Source of the DNA: Aptenodytes patagonicus
Lineage: Eukaryota; Chordata; Aves; Sphenisciformes; Spheniscidae
Assembly: GCF_965638725.1 (NCBI RefSeq)
Contig: NC_134982.1
Span: 39,360,799 to 39,424,798 of the forward strand
Length of the DNA stretch: 64,000 nucleotides
Direction of reading: 5' to 3'
Shown here in pieces: positions 34,201 through 43,039 of the stretch (position 1 is its first letter; the number at the start of each line of letters is the position of its first letter). The notes beneath the pieces were generated by a model. The model saw only the letters and a list, made by a program, of their open reading frames with translations, had not been told where the DNA came from and ran no database searches. Position numbers and translations under genes: made by a program.

Positions 34201-36638
34201 GTGTCATTTATTTTCAAGTATAAGTTGAAAATAAGCATGGAAAATTGTGCCTAATTGGGCAAGCCTACTGTAAATTGCTTGTGGTTGAGATATGTGGAAA
34301 TACTGTTATAAACCTACAGATTAATAGTTAGCTGTTTTGTGCAAACTAGAATCCGTTAAGGACTGGCTCCTGTACACTCCGTGCTCAGAGTTACCACTGA
34401 AGTCAGAATTGAGAATATGGGAGGAATGCAGGAGTGGGCTGTTAATATGCAAGTGCCTAATTAGGCTTTAGGGAATAATTTGAGACTATGCCCTGAAAAT
34501 CATCCTGGTAAGTTTGAAATATCACATTGTCCTCCAGGCACTCTGCGCTGCCAGAAAAACTATGAAAAATGAGAGAGGTCAAAAGAGGGACAAAGGCAGT
34601 AAGAGTTCTGAAGGATTTGCAGTAAAACATTTGGACAAGAGACTGATAAGAAAGGATCGTATTAATAGGTAAAGGGCATGAACAGGCAAGACAGGGGAAA
34701 CTATTTACTCTGCCTTCTTCGTTACAAGGAATTATTGCTGAGGTAACGGGAAGGAACAAAGGAAGTTTCAGATCCAGCTGTGGGAGAAATTGCACTGACA
34801 GTGAGAGGTACTCTGGGGCGTTTGGATAGTTTGGACAGAAGCTTGATTGGCCACTGATTAGGTAACTATGAGTTTAGCAGCAATCAGATGCCTATCAAAC
34901 TGAAAAGTATTTGTGGTGTTTTGATGCAGAGGCTCTCTTGATTCAGATTTTCCTTTATATTTCAATCTTTAGTTTATTGACTGGCTGATCAATATGATGG
35001 AAAGTCCTAAGGAAGCATTATCAAAATCTTCCATGGACCTGCTGAAAGGTAGGATATTTTTAGCTGGGTCCTTATTTTTCCATAACTATCAGTACAGATA
35101 AAAATCCAGTTGTTAAAAGGAGTGAGATGAATCTATACTATTAGCACATGTAGGAGAGCTATATTTTGTCTTTAAGGAAACCTTCACAGGTAAGTTAACA
35201 TACCTGTCTGTAACACCTTCTTACATTTGCTGTCTCATCTGCTGACTCTTACGATGTACCACTGAAGATCCAAAGGACCTAAAAGTACGTCTGGTCCTGC
35301 GAGTGTATTTCAGTGGTAGATCTCTCAATTGTTTTTGAAGTTACCCTTAAAAATAGAACGCAACATACTATTTGGAAACCCTCCAGTACTAGAAGTCATG
35401 TAAAAATTTATTCAGGTGCAACTGAAGACTGAACTGTGGGGAAGGGATAGGAGACAGGCAACGACAGCCTAGTGGAGTGGTCTGACAAGAAAGGATAGAG
35501 GAATGAGGGTTGCTGAAAAGATGTATGAAAAGAAAGATGGGAAGTATGTGACATTTTGAATTACAGGAATGGCCTGTGGCCCTAGCATGCACCCCATTGC
35601 TCACCTGGAGATGTAGGATTGTGAATACAATCTGTGCAAGTCACTTTAAGAGGACACCACAAATACCCTCAAGTGAAGTGAGTGTGCTTGTGCTTCTTCC
35701 CATTAACACAAGACACCTCCTTTGAATCGCCTGATTTGTTGGACCTAAATACGGCTTCTTGAAATCTGGTTATAAGTTCTTTGCATTAGGATAATTAGCC
35801 TTGTTTTGAGGGTCTGCAATTTTTAGTCACTCTCTGATAAATTTCAAAATTCCCCTGTTTTGTCTGCTAATCTCTGCCAGACACAATGCTAGGGGTTGTT
35901 GGAGAATCTCCTCTGTACATCAGAGGAATCTGATACACACAGTATATTCTCAGTATGCCCTGACTGAGATGAGTCATTGCTTCCCTTGAGCTTTGCATTG
36001 TTTTTTTGCTTTTAAGTACTAGAACATGAAACTCCCTTCTGGATGACTAGAATGTGACTGGTTTGGTTACTGGATTTTTGCCTAAACACATGATCCTTTC
36101 AAATTGAATTGAGGTATCAGCATTTCCAATCAGTGAATTGCACAGAGGACTTAAGACATTGTACTTTGTGCTTCTGTCCTTCCCAGTGCCTGCTGTCTCC
36201 CCTCTTGCATCACTGCTCATTGAATTCAAACTTTCTGCAGTGTTGGTTGATCTATGTGCCGCTTCAAAGTGATGGTCTAATTAGCAGATGATGTGATGCG
36301 ATTTCAGTAGGAGACATGCCATAAAGCAGACGAAAGGCCTAGTACAACATCATATTTCAGAGGGCTGTAGAGACTACCATATCTTATGAACAGCGGAAGT
36401 AACATCAGAAACTGTCAGGCTAGGCAGTGAAAAAGTCATGAAAAGAGTCAGTAAAAGGAGAACTGAATTTATACCTGTGTTAGTAAAATGACTAAGGAGA
36501 ATACTCTCACATCCTTTCCAGTCTGGACTGCACAAATTAATGTCATTTGTCCTTGTCTTCACAGTTACACTTCTGGCCTTGAGATCTCTTGCAGAGTTCA
36601 AGAAGAAAGCAGTGTGGACTAAAGCTTATGGGTGGTAG
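1149..36638 (+). CDS. FOCAD: Focadhesin (FOCAD), C-terminal half, 22 coding exons
   Basis: Twenty-two segments with GT-AG borders join without a stop into 894 codons plus TAG (2,685 nt). All intron phases agree, and the 5' part of the gene lies before the window. The protein ends in KKKAVWTKAYGW, the C-terminus I recall for vertebrate focadhesin (human about 1,801 residues), so this is about residues 907 to the end. The sequence is helical and Leu/Ala-rich, as expected for the HEAT/ARM-like C-terminal focadhesin region, with no signal peptide or obvious membrane span. Focadhesin was described as a focal-adhesion, vinculin-linked tumour suppressor. More recent work links it to stability of the SKI RNA-decay complex and to a childhood liver disease. 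The downstream neighbour HACD4 is convergent, as in human. Introns hold transposon relics, but no exon is damaged. The identification rests on protein resemblance recalled from memory plus synteny. Confidence 0.95.
3412..3453 (+). CDS. FOCAD: FOCAD coding exon 2 of window
   Basis: A 42-nt small exon lies between CTGTTGCAG and GTAAGA. The first base completes Trp, then VRDMLTDVIKGAS follows and two bases (AA) carry over. It is supported by phase agreement on both sides. Confidence 0.9.
6009..6117 (+). CDS. FOCAD: FOCAD coding exon 3 of window
   Basis: This 109-nt exon lies between CTCTGTCCAG and GTGAGT. It reads KDSPVVKGNSIFALTGLAVA and onward to EGMPE, ending on a codon boundary (window residues 44-80). 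Confidence 0.93.
6639..6755 (+). CDS. FOCAD: FOCAD coding exon 4 of window
   Basis: This 117-nt phase 0-0 exon lies between TTTTTGCAG and GTACGT. It starts TEPDFLPTKHW and ends VFPWFYQ (window residues 81-119). Confidence 0.93.
8613..8851 (+). CDS. FOCAD: FOCAD coding exon 5 of window
   Basis: This 239-nt exon lies between TTTTTCTAG and GTAAGT. It reads from KSYSGENTASIIARS through the Leu/Val-rich segment LSLLVPVFIVSCKEK to RLYEEKV, leaving two bases (AG) for the next exon. The Leu/Val segment looks like a buried repeat helix rather than a membrane anchor. Confidence 0.94.
10555..10644 (+). CDS. FOCAD: FOCAD coding exon 6 of window
   Basis: This 90-nt exon lies between TTTTTCTAG and GTGAGT. 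It completes Ser, then reads DVPGQQMNLVLMKSLDALED and ends TSLEY plus AA. A decayed antisense CR1 begins about 140 bp downstream in the following intron. Confidence 0.93.
10782..11515 (-). mobile_element. CR1 LINE remnant, antisense, decayed
   Basis: Read on the minus strand this matches the 3' part of a CR1 retrotransposon. Recognisable stretches include the reverse complement of the terminal block (TAGAATTACC with AAGGACCTTCAGAGGTCCA near 10785-10835), GAGTACAGAGTAGAGGGGTGATCC near 11247-11270, and CAGGTACAGGACTGTGAG near 11437-11454. The segment is GC-richer than the surrounding intron and many substitutions break every frame. The CR1 3' end faces the upstream exon. Boundaries are approximate, from pattern memory rather than alignment. 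Confidence 0.7.
11531..11616. repeat. AT/TG-rich microsatellite
   Basis: An (AT)n core at 11534-11548 grades into interrupted TATATG, GTGCATAT and ACACACAT stretches. It sits just past the decayed antisense CR1. Confidence 0.85.
13081..13260. promoter_or_regulatory. CpG-rich block in FOCAD intron
   Basis: About 180 bp are strikingly GC- and CpG-rich (for example GCGGGGCGCGGGGAG and CCGCGGGCCGCCGCCGGGCC), with AT-rich intron on both sides. It contains a CTCF-type motif. The minus strand has an ATG followed by 31 open codons running to a CGT|GTAACC donor-like site. It could be an alternative or antisense promoter, an insulator, or an inserted fragment of a GC-rich gene. Confidence 0.55.
13194..13207 (-). 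promoter_or_regulatory. CTCF-type core motif
   Basis: On the minus strand the bases read CCGCTAGGGGGCAG, which fits the published CTCF core (CC-R-S-Y-AG-R-K-GGC-R-S) at every position by eye. It lies inside the CpG-rich block. Actual binding cannot be shown from sequence alone. Confidence 0.55.
13558..13572 (+). other. G-quadruplex-type G-run
   Basis: The run is seven G, T, GGG, T, GGG, which satisfies a four-tract G3 pattern with one-base loops. It lies about 300 bp downstream of the CpG-rich block, within the same intron. Confidence 0.6.
16825..16972 (+). CDS. FOCAD: FOCAD coding exon 7 of window
   Basis: This 148-nt exon lies between CCCTTTAAG and GTATGA. It completes Asn, then reads TGCILGVGLVLSLMSHSS and ends DQSRWVQE on a codon boundary (to window residue 278). 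It follows the longest FOCAD intron in the window (6.2 kb). Confidence 0.93.
17134..17149 (+). repeat. (AAT)n microsatellite
   Basis: Five AAT units lie in the FOCAD intron after exon 7 of the window. Confidence 0.8.
18691..18720 (+). repeat. 15-bp tandem duplication
   Basis: Two adjacent copies of YTTTAGTTGTATTTG differ at one base. They lie in the intron about 170 bp before FOCAD exon 8 of the window. Confidence 0.85.
18891..19010 (+). CDS. FOCAD: FOCAD coding exon 8 of window
   Basis: This 120-nt phase 0-0 exon lies between TTTTTTTCAG and GTCATA. It starts VLAYSVACSCVSAFSVG and ends LVENNQQ. The donor is weaker than its neighbours' (GTCATA). Confidence 0.92.
19786..19819 (+). repeat. 17-bp perfect tandem duplication
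   Basis: GAAAATACTTGAAATAA occurs twice head to tail. It lies in the intron between FOCAD exons 8 and 9 of the window. Confidence 0.9.
19971..20093 (+). CDS. FOCAD: FOCAD coding exon 9 of window
   Basis: This 123-nt phase 0-0 exon lies between CACCTTACCAG and GTAAAG. It starts THGFALALGAIVHGLSACG and ends AWIKIVLAE, a typical ARM-like helical repeat. Confidence 0.93.
20137..20151 (+). repeat. (TG)n microsatellite
   Basis: A short run of about seven TG units lies just downstream of FOCAD exon 9 of the window. Confidence 0.8.
20905..20982 (+). CDS. FOCAD: FOCAD coding exon 10 of window
   Basis: This 78-nt phase 0-0 exon lies between CACTTCCAG and GTGAGA. It reads GSPTMQRLAAVSGLVALVG and ends EGGMIQ. 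Confidence 0.92.
21375..21446 (+). CDS. FOCAD: FOCAD coding exon 11 of window
   Basis: This 72-nt phase 0-0 exon lies between TCTCTGGCAG and GTAAGA. It reads LKSESIQSSQFQSKLNEVIR and then TLTQ. Confidence 0.92.
21609..21711 (+). CDS. FOCAD: FOCAD coding exon 12 of window
   Basis: This 103-nt exon lies between GTCTCAACAG and GTAAGA, only 162 bp after the previous exon. It reads IISFSGQIGLQTNAAGLLG and ends TQSRAS plus one base. Confidence 0.93.
22884..22964 (+). CDS. FOCAD: FOCAD coding exon 13 of window
   Basis: This 81-nt exon lies between CATCTTCACAG and GTAAGA. It completes Val, then reads SPDFSYLPENSFIRAAIDF and ends ESGKK plus one base. A solo LTR sits 183 bp downstream in the next intron. 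Confidence 0.92.
23384..23407 (+). promoter_or_regulatory. LTR promoter core: CRE plus TATA
   Basis: A perfect CRE (TGACGTCA) lies 7 bp upstream of TATATAAAG. The second LTR copy keeps the same CRE at 62273-62280, but its TATA box has become TACATAAA. Activity is inferred only. Confidence 0.6.
23588..23593 (+). terminator. LTR polyadenylation motif ATTAAA
   Basis: ATTAAA is followed by a T-rich stretch. The same motif lies at the equivalent place in the 62-kb LTR (62457-62462). As it is sense to FOCAD it could act as an intronic polyadenylation site. Confidence 0.45.
24641..24769 (+). CDS. FOCAD: FOCAD coding exon 14 of window
   Basis: This 129-nt exon lies between TCTGCCGTAG and GTAAGA. 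It completes Gly, then reads PESVPVELVKVALAPIALVG and ends PLMRLNF plus one base. Confidence 0.93.
24770..27398 (+). other. FOCAD: FOCAD intron, nothing notable
   Basis: This is 2.6 kb of AT-rich intron between two well-supported exons with matching phases. I recognise no transposon, RNA gene or additional exon in it. Confidence 0.55.
27399..27514 (+). CDS. FOCAD: FOCAD coding exon 15 of window
   Basis: This 116-nt exon lies between TTCTGCTTTAG and GTACGT. It completes Gly, then reads DEVKHLCLQLAVTQAQSSQN and ends PPLVYSIS on a codon boundary. Confidence 0.93.
28785..29045 (+). CDS. FOCAD: FOCAD coding exon 16 of window
   Basis: This 261-nt phase 0-0 exon is the longest here and lies between TTTTTCAG and GTAAGG. 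It starts MKTQKYLFTSLPLWMKHVAE and ends FELLPNEVQ. The leading ATG is only an internal Met codon. Confidence 0.94.
29681..29770 (+). CDS. FOCAD: FOCAD coding exon 17 of window
   Basis: This 90-nt phase 0-0 exon lies between TCTGTTTCCAG and GTAATG. It reads RGELEVYIDVAKCISEMAD and ends IVQISK. Confidence 0.92.
30951..31128 (+). CDS. FOCAD: FOCAD coding exon 18 of window
   Basis: This 178-nt exon lies between GCATTTGCAG and GTAAGG. It starts NNIEKATFMKVYLISQGRLP and ends SHENT plus one base. Confidence 0.94.
32591..32688 (+). CDS. FOCAD: FOCAD coding exon 19 of window
   Basis: This 98-nt exon lies between GTTCTTCTAG and GTACAT. It completes Gly, then reads VLKRMDWLLDLMGYIRNLA and ends NVNLKE. 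Confidence 0.93.
33561..33812 (+). CDS. FOCAD: FOCAD coding exon 20 of window
   Basis: This 252-nt phase 0-0 exon lies between TCCTGTTTAG and GTAAAA. It starts CIDFLLWLFAASVVAWADHA and ends EPWKEQTQK (window residues 762-845). Confidence 0.94.
34973..35048 (+). CDS. FOCAD: FOCAD coding exon 21 of window
   Basis: This 76-nt exon lies between TTCAATCTTTAG and GTAGGA. It reads FIDWLINMMESPKEALSKSS and ends MDLLK plus one base. Confidence 0.93.
36565..36638 (+). CDS. FOCAD: FOCAD terminal coding exon with TAG stop
   Basis: After acceptor TTGTCTTCACAG, 74 nt complete Val and read TLLALRSLAEFKKKAVWTK, then AYGW and TAG. The AYGW end matches the vertebrate FOCAD C-terminus as I recall it, which fixes the gene's identity and 3' coding limit. 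Confidence 0.95.
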
Positions 36639-38254
36639 CTGCATGCCGTATCTTATCCAATGAAGAAAACTGTTCACACTTGAAAGCATAATATTACTAT
36701 TCAGGCATCCAGAAGACCAATTTCAAAGAGGTTTCCTATCAGAAGGTTTTGGACTTTTTTTTTCCTATCCTTTTACCTCCTCCCAAAGACTTATAAGATG
36801 AAAAACAGAACTTTGTTCTCTACTGTTGGGGTGTTGTTCTTTTACAAACTACCTAGCATGGTTTGAGCTGCACTGAATCTAAATGAGAAATACACATTCA
36901 GTTGTTTCAATTGAATTGTTTTAGTGACACCTGGGAGCCTCGAAAGCTGGAGTGGAATATTCCTTTAACTCATGGAAGCTTGGTAGGAATGAATAGAAGA
37001 AAAAAAAAACTTGTAAAATTTGTTTGGATGCAGCCTATTTACTAAAGTATGGTTTAATGTAACAGACTTCTGAATGAGCATTATTTTTTAACTGATAACC
37101 CTTTTTTAGTAATAAGACGATGCTCTTGCGCAGTAGTGACAACACATTGAAGGTATGTAGTGCGAGCAGGGTTTCTGAAAGGGGTGGTATGCTTGTCAGT
37201 TTTGCAATGGCTTTATCAAGATCATGGAAGTAAGTCAGTGATCCTAATAGCTGCTATGTCCCCAGCTCCAGGAGGTTGCAGTTTTCTTTCCACTTAAACT
37301 GTTCTTGTCTCCTTTACCCTCCTTTGCACATAAGGAGAGTTTTTCTCTGCCTCCAGGCAAAAGGCACAATACAGCAACTCTTCCACCTTTGCCATCTTAT
37401 ATAGATTAGCCCCCACCATTTTCCTTATTTAATACTCTTCTCTTTCTGAAGGAATAGAGAACTTTTCCGCTTTGCAGTCCTGCCAAGACAGACCTTAAAT
37501 GGGATTTTGTATTTAGCAGTCCTCCTCACTAGAGTAGACAAAAATTAACCAAATATAATTGCTTGGGCACTGGTCCCTAATGTCTTCCAAAGCAGTACTA
37601 GTGAGAGCATTGTTGATTTTGACCAGCTTGCATGAAATGTTATCGCCCTACATCTAGAAGCCACACCCCATTGCAGGAATTCTCCTAATTTCAGGACTGA
37701 TAACATTTCCTGGGCGGAAGAAATTCTCCTCCGACTTCTTTATGGGCTTTTCTCACCTAACAGGGTTACTGTGGGATGGCAATGGGCTTCCCACAGCGAT
37801 TATTTTTTCAGTGATTAGGTGTGTGGAGGATTAACACAGTACTCATTTGTATTTCCAAAATAGTGTATAATAATGGCAATTTTCTGCTCTGTATGCAGCT
37901 GTATACTGAGAAGATAGTCTAAAGGTGAACGTACAGGACTCACTGAAAGCCTTTGTCATCCAGTCAGTATCTCAGTGCATGACATTTCCATTTGTGTGCA
38001 CTTCAAAGTAACCTCTAACAAAGACAAATATGTCACGTTTTAACAGTGCCATCTCTAGTGTACTGTTTCAAACTGACTTACAGCTTTACTCCTCTGAGTT
38101 TGCATATGTTTTAGCATTTTAACTCAGATTAAAAGTTTGCCTTTTTTTAAAGGGAATCTCTGGATAATGCCCACATGCTGTGTTTTAGTTTGCATAGTGG
38201 AGCAGTATATAAACACCTGAATTAAACTATACTGATATACAGCAGAAAAGGTAA
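36639..38254 (+). other. FOCAD: FOCAD 3' UTR and start of intergenic region
   Basis: This 1.6-kb AT-rich stretch follows the FOCAD stop. No AATAAA was found. The best candidate is ATTAAA at 38128-38133 followed by GT/T-rich sequence, and AATGAA variants occur nearer the stop. The true 3' end cannot be placed from sequence. Confidence 0.4.
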
Positions 38255-38343
38255 GCCAAAGGGATGGCATAGCACTGCCTGAGGGTGGCAATCCTAACAC
38301 AGCTCCAGGGAGCACTGAGCGTTTAGGAGCATATCTGAAATGC

Positions 38344-38772
38344 TTGTACCCCAACGCACACAGTATGAGAAACAAACAGTATGAACTGGAAGCGTTGGTC
38401 AGTTCCCAGAGCTATGATGTCGTTGGTATTAGTGAGACTTGGTGGAATGAGTCCCACGACTGGAGTGCTGGGATGCTGGGCTTTAGGCTGTTCAGGAGGG
38501 ATAAGCAGGGCAGGCAAGGTGGAGGAGTTGCACTGTATGTAAGGGAGAGGTTTGACTGTACAGCTCTTACAGTTAGGGATTATGTGGTTGAGAGCCTCTG
38601 GGTGAGGATTAGGGAGATGGAAAACAAAGCAGATGTCGTTGTGGGTGTCTACTATTGTTCACTCTGCCAGGATGATAGCACTGATGACTTATTCTACAGG
38701 CAATTAGGAGAAATCTCTGGATTGGTAGCCCTTGTCCTTATGGGAGATTTCAACTTCCCGGACATCAACTAG
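38344..38772 (+). pseudogene. CR1 ORF2 endonuclease portion
   Basis: There are 142 codons to a stop. The frame carries the APE-type endonuclease segment, with the catalytic Glu in VVGISETWWNESHDW and the Asp/Asn in LMGDFNFPDIN. The stop lies where intact CR1 continues. The SDH motif of the same domain appears further on near 38940 (GHSDHEMVKL). Confidence 0.88.
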
Positions 38773-39497
38773 GAATACCAGACCGCTGTGACAGGCAAGC
38801 CTGGGAAATTCCAGAAGTATGTTGAAGATAATTTCGTGTCACAAGGACTCAGTGAACCAACTAGGTTGGTTCCTAGACTACTTGTTTGTGAATAGAGAAC
38901 TACTGTGGGAGATGTGATGGTAGGTGGCTGTCTTGGCCACAGTGATCATGAAATGGTTAAGCTTAAATTTTTTGGTGTAAAAAAAGGTCAGCAGAGTTGC
39001 TACCCTGGATTTCAAGAAAGCAAACTTTAAGCTACTCAGGGAACTTCTTATCAGTGTCCCCTGGGAATCTGCTTTTGACGGCTTAGGGATCCATGAGAGC
39101 TGGTTAGTTTTTAAGAATCACCTTTTAGAAGCACAGGAGCAAGCAATCCCATTGTGCTGAAAGTCGAGCAAGCAGGACAGAAGACCAGCTTTGCTGAACA
39201 GGGAACTCCTCTTGGAACTCAGGCGGAAAAGAAATTGTATGATCTCTGGAAGCAAAGTCAGGCTTTGCAGGAAGATTACAGAGCTGTGGTTTGCATGTGG
39301 AGGGAGAAAACACGAAAGGTCAAAGGTCAACTAGAGTTGAAACTGGCCAGTATTGGGTCAGATAACAAAAAATTCTTTTTTTAATATGTTAAGAGCAAGA
39401 GGAGATCTAAGGAAAATATTGGACCAATACTTATTGAAGATAGTCACCTGACAAATAGGAACGAAGAAAAGACAGAGACATTTAATGCTTTTTTTTT

Positions 39498-40426
39498 TTG
39501 CCTCAGTCTTTAATACTGATAGACCTTGGGCTGCCCAGTCCTCCGAGTTGGAGGATATGTGGGAGCAGTGACTTACCATTTGAGGACCCTGAAATTGTAA
39601 ATGACCAGTTGTATCAGTTCAATGTTCATAAGTCCATGGGGCCTGGTGGGATTCATCCCAGAGTACTGGAGGAGGTAGCGGATCTTAGAGCAAGACCCCT
39701 CTCGGTCACCTACCAAAGGTCTTGGGAGTCTGGGGAGGTCCCTGCTGACTGGAAGCTAGCCAACATTATTCCAATTTACCAGAAGGGCACGAGGGAAGAC
39801 CCAGGGAACTACAGACCTGTTAGTCTAACCTCATTACCTGGGAAAAATTATGGAGAAGATCCTACTGGGCTATTGAAAGGCATTTCAAGGACAATGCAAT
39901 CATCAGGCACAGTCAACATGGGTTCACAAAGGGAAAATCCTGTCTAACTTATCTGATACACTTCTACGACAATATCACCTGCCTAGTGGGTGAAGGGAAG
40001 GTGGTGGATGCAGCTTTTCTGGATTTTAGTAAGGCTTCTGATACTGTCCCTCACAGCATCCTTCTGGACAAGTTGTCCAACTGTGAGATTAGCAGGTTCA
40101 TGGTGCGCTGGGTGAAGAACTGGCTGGACAGCAGGGCTCAAAAGGATATAGTGAATGGGGCTACATCTGGCTGGTGGCTGGTCACCAGTGGTGTTCCTCA
40201 GGGCTCAATTCTAGGGCCAGTCCTGTTCAATATATTTATCAATGATCTGGATGCAGGAGTTGAATGCACCATTAGTAAGTTTGGTGATACTAAACTGGGA
40301 GGTGCTGCTGACTCTCTGGAGGGACAAGAGGCCTTGCAGAAGGATCTGGATAGATTGGAGCATTGGGCAATCATTAATGGCATGAAATTTAACAAGAACA
40401 AATGTGGGATTCTGCACCTGGGATAG
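39498..40426 (+). pseudogene. CR1 ORF2 reverse-transcriptase portion, broken
   Basis: Two frames cover the RT fingers and palm. The first (39498-39947) has GPGGIHPRVLEE and NYRPVSLTS. After a frameshift the second (39986-40426) has [30 protein letters not shown] and [11 protein letters not shown]. The catalytic box that should contain Phe-Ala-Asp-Asp reads [10 protein letters not shown] at 40274-40303. It has lost one residue and the Asp pair, so the enzyme is dead at its active site as well as by frameshift. Confidence 0.9.
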
Positions 40427-41335
40427 AGTAACTCTGGACACAAGTATAAACTGGGAGAGGAGTGGCTGGAGAGCAGCCCTGCAGAAAGGGATCTGGGCGT
40501 GCTGGTTGATAGCAGGTTCAATGTGAGTCAGCAGTGTGCTCTGGCAGCCAAGAGGGCAAACCGCATTCTGGGGTGCATCAAACACAGTACAAGCAGCCAG
40601 TCAAAAGAGGTGATTATCCTGCTGTATTCAGAGTTGTGTGGCCTCACCTTGAGTACTGTGTGCAGCTTTGGGCCCCACAATTTAAGAAGGATGTGAAGGT
40701 CCTTGAATGCCTCCAGAGGAGGGCAACAAAGCTGGTGGAAGGGCCAGAAGGCGTGTCCTATGAGGAGCACCTGAGGACTCTGGGTTTGTCTAGTTTGGAG
40801 AAAAGGAGGCTGAGGGTTGACCTCATTGCTCTCCACAGCTTCCTGGGGAGGGCAAGTGGAGAGGGAGGTGCTAATCTCTTCTCCCTGGCATCCAGCGACA
40901 GGATGCATGGGAATGGCTCAAAGCTGTGCCAGGGGAGATTCAGACTTGACATTAGGAAATATTTCTTTGAGGGTGGTCAAACACTGGAACAGGCTTCCTA
41001 GAGAGGTGGTCGATACCCCATGCCTGTCAGTGTTTAAGAGGCATTTGGACAATGCCCTCAATAATAGGTTTTAACTTTTGGCCAGTCCTGGAGTGGTCAG
41101 GCAGTCAGACTAGATGATCATTGTAGGTCCCTTCCAACTGGAACTGTTATATTCTAAATACTCCAGTGTACTCTACAGCTCTGTGTGTTCAGCCCACAGG
41201 ACTAAACTAGAGCTGGTTTGAAGTAAAACCCTCTGAAAGGCAGGTAAGTTGGCTGTTGGGTCCTCATTGTGAATCCTTTCACTCTATAGTTCCATTCCTA
41301 TTGGGCTGCTGTACCTGCAAGTATACACATAGCCT

Positions 41336-42001
41336 ATGATGGAGAGACTATTCTTCCTGTTGTGTGCTAGTCCTGGAGAAATGAATATGGAAAGCTGCCT
41401 GGCGGAAAAGGACCTGGGGGTGCTGGTCGACAGGCGGCTGAACATGAGCCGGCAGTGTGCCCAGGTGGCCAAGAAGGCCAATGGCATCCTGGCCTGTATC
41501 AGAAACAGTGTGGCCAGCAGGAGTACAGAAGTGATCGTGCCCCTGTACTCAGCCCTGGTGAGGCCGCACCTCGAATACTGTGTTCGGTTTGGGGCCCCTC
41601 ACTACAAGAAAGACGTTGAGGTGTTAGAGCATGTCCAGAGAAGGGCAGCGAGGCTGGTGAGGGGTCTGGAGAACAAGTCTTATGAGGAACGGCTGAGGGA
41701 ACTGGCGTTGTTTAGCGTGGAGAAAAGGAGGCTGAGGGGAGACCTCATCGCTCTCTACAACTCCCTGAAAGGAGGTTGTAGCGAGGTGGGTGTCGGTCTC
41801 TTCTCCCAAGTAACAAGTGATAGGACGAGAGGAAATGGCCTCAAGTTGCGCCAGGGGAGGTTTAGATTGGACGTGAGGAAAAATTTCTTTACTGAAAGAG
41901 TGGTTCAACATTGGAACAGGCTGCCCAGGGAAGTGGTTGAGTCACCATCCCTGGAGGTATTTAAAAGACGTGTAGATGAGGCGCTTAGGGACATGGTTTA
42001 G
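41336..42001 (+). pseudogene. CR1 ORF2 C-terminal fragment, open frame
   Basis: A continuous 221-codon frame carries the CR1 ORF2 C-terminus, downstream of the RT core: [60 protein letters not shown]. The first 16 or so codons come from flanking DNA. With no endonuclease or RT domain it cannot retrotranspose by itself. Confidence 0.9.
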
Positions 42002-42082
42002 TGGACATGGTGGTGTTGGGTTGACGGTTGGACTCGATCTTAGAGGTCTCTTCCAACCTTAATGATTCTATGATTCTATGAT
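41385..42082 (+). mobile_element. CR1 LINE 3' fragment, younger copy
   Basis: About 700 bp of the 3' end of a second CR1 lie in the same orientation, starting 230 bp after the first. It ends GGTTGGACTCGATCTTAG, then CTTCCAACCTTAATG, then TGATTCTATGATTCTATGAT, the diagnostic CR1 tail repeat. It is GC-richer and less damaged than the neighbouring copy, suggesting a later, different subfamily. The 5' truncation point is approximate. Confidence 0.93.
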
Positions 42083-43039
42083 TTTTATTTCTAGGTGATC
42101 TCTTTCAAAATATATGTTACTCTAGAGACAATGACTTTCAAGGACTGAGGTGGGCAAGCTAGTTGCTACTGCATTTTAGATGTGTGAGAAGGCAGCAAAG
42201 GAAGCTGGTGGTGAAGATATTGGTAGGACAAGTTCTTGTGATTCCAGCATAGCTGTTCTGTGGGCAAACAGAAGGGATAATCTTTTTTTTTTTCTATCTT
42301 TAGCATTTAGGTATAATTTCTTTTCCACACTGTATGTGTTTCATATGCATATTTATGAATTCAATCTCACAGTACATAAGCTGTACTAAAACTAGTATTT
42401 TTTTAAATATCAGACAAATGTAGTAGTCAGATACCCTTCTGTTCCTAAAGAGATTGTTTAACCACTTTTAATTATATATCACTTCCCTCGTGGTATTTCT
42501 TCACCCTTGTCTATTCAGTACATTATTTTGCCTGTATTTATGTAGATATGTAAGAACAATGCTTATTTTGATTCCAACATCAGATGTCTAAATGGAGATA
42601 CAGATAAGCTGGGATCTTAAGACTGATACAAGTTTTGAACAAAGATTTAAGTTCCCAGAGACGGAAAGACTCAGGCAACTTTTTAAGCACCTTTTTGCCT
42701 ACCCAATCCTGAGCATTTCCAGAAAATAACATAAGGCATTTGAGCTGAAGTTATAGGGGCCTGCTGTGGTTACACGTGGAAGGCTGATTCCCTGGATCTC
42801 CCAATTGCCTGCCCTAGGTTACCTCTGCACCAGAAAGAGGTGGGGAAGTCTTCTGTCATTAACTTCATGCCTTTTTCCTGCAGTTTAGGTTTGGGGATCC
42901 TCCCCATAGTTAATTTTAAAGAATCCTTCTCCTATTCCAGTCTTTTAGCCAGCTGTAAGAATCAATGCAAAGGGAAAGCATCACATCCTGATTTTTTTTT
43001 TTAAACATAAAACAATAAACATAGCTTAATATTAATATC
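42083..43039. other. Intergenic, no gene seen
   Basis: This AT-rich sequence lies between the second CR1 and the inverted LTR. I recognise no gene, repeat family or RNA in it. Confidence 0.5.

Larger units (their letters stand above)
38255..41158 (+). mobile_element. CR1 LINE, long but decayed copy
   Basis: This is a 2.9-kb CR1 non-LTR retrotransposon, 5'-truncated, carrying most of ORF2. The endonuclease part shows ISETWW, GDFNFPD and, further on, GHSDHE. The reverse-transcriptase part shows [23 protein letters not shown] and an altered active-site box. The end CATTGTAGGTCCCTTCCAACTGG at 41119-41141 is the CR1 3' signature, with eroded terminal repeats. Stops and frameshifts (for example the stop after GDFNFPDIN at 38770-38772) make it non-functional. 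The 5' limit is approximate. Confidence 0.92.
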
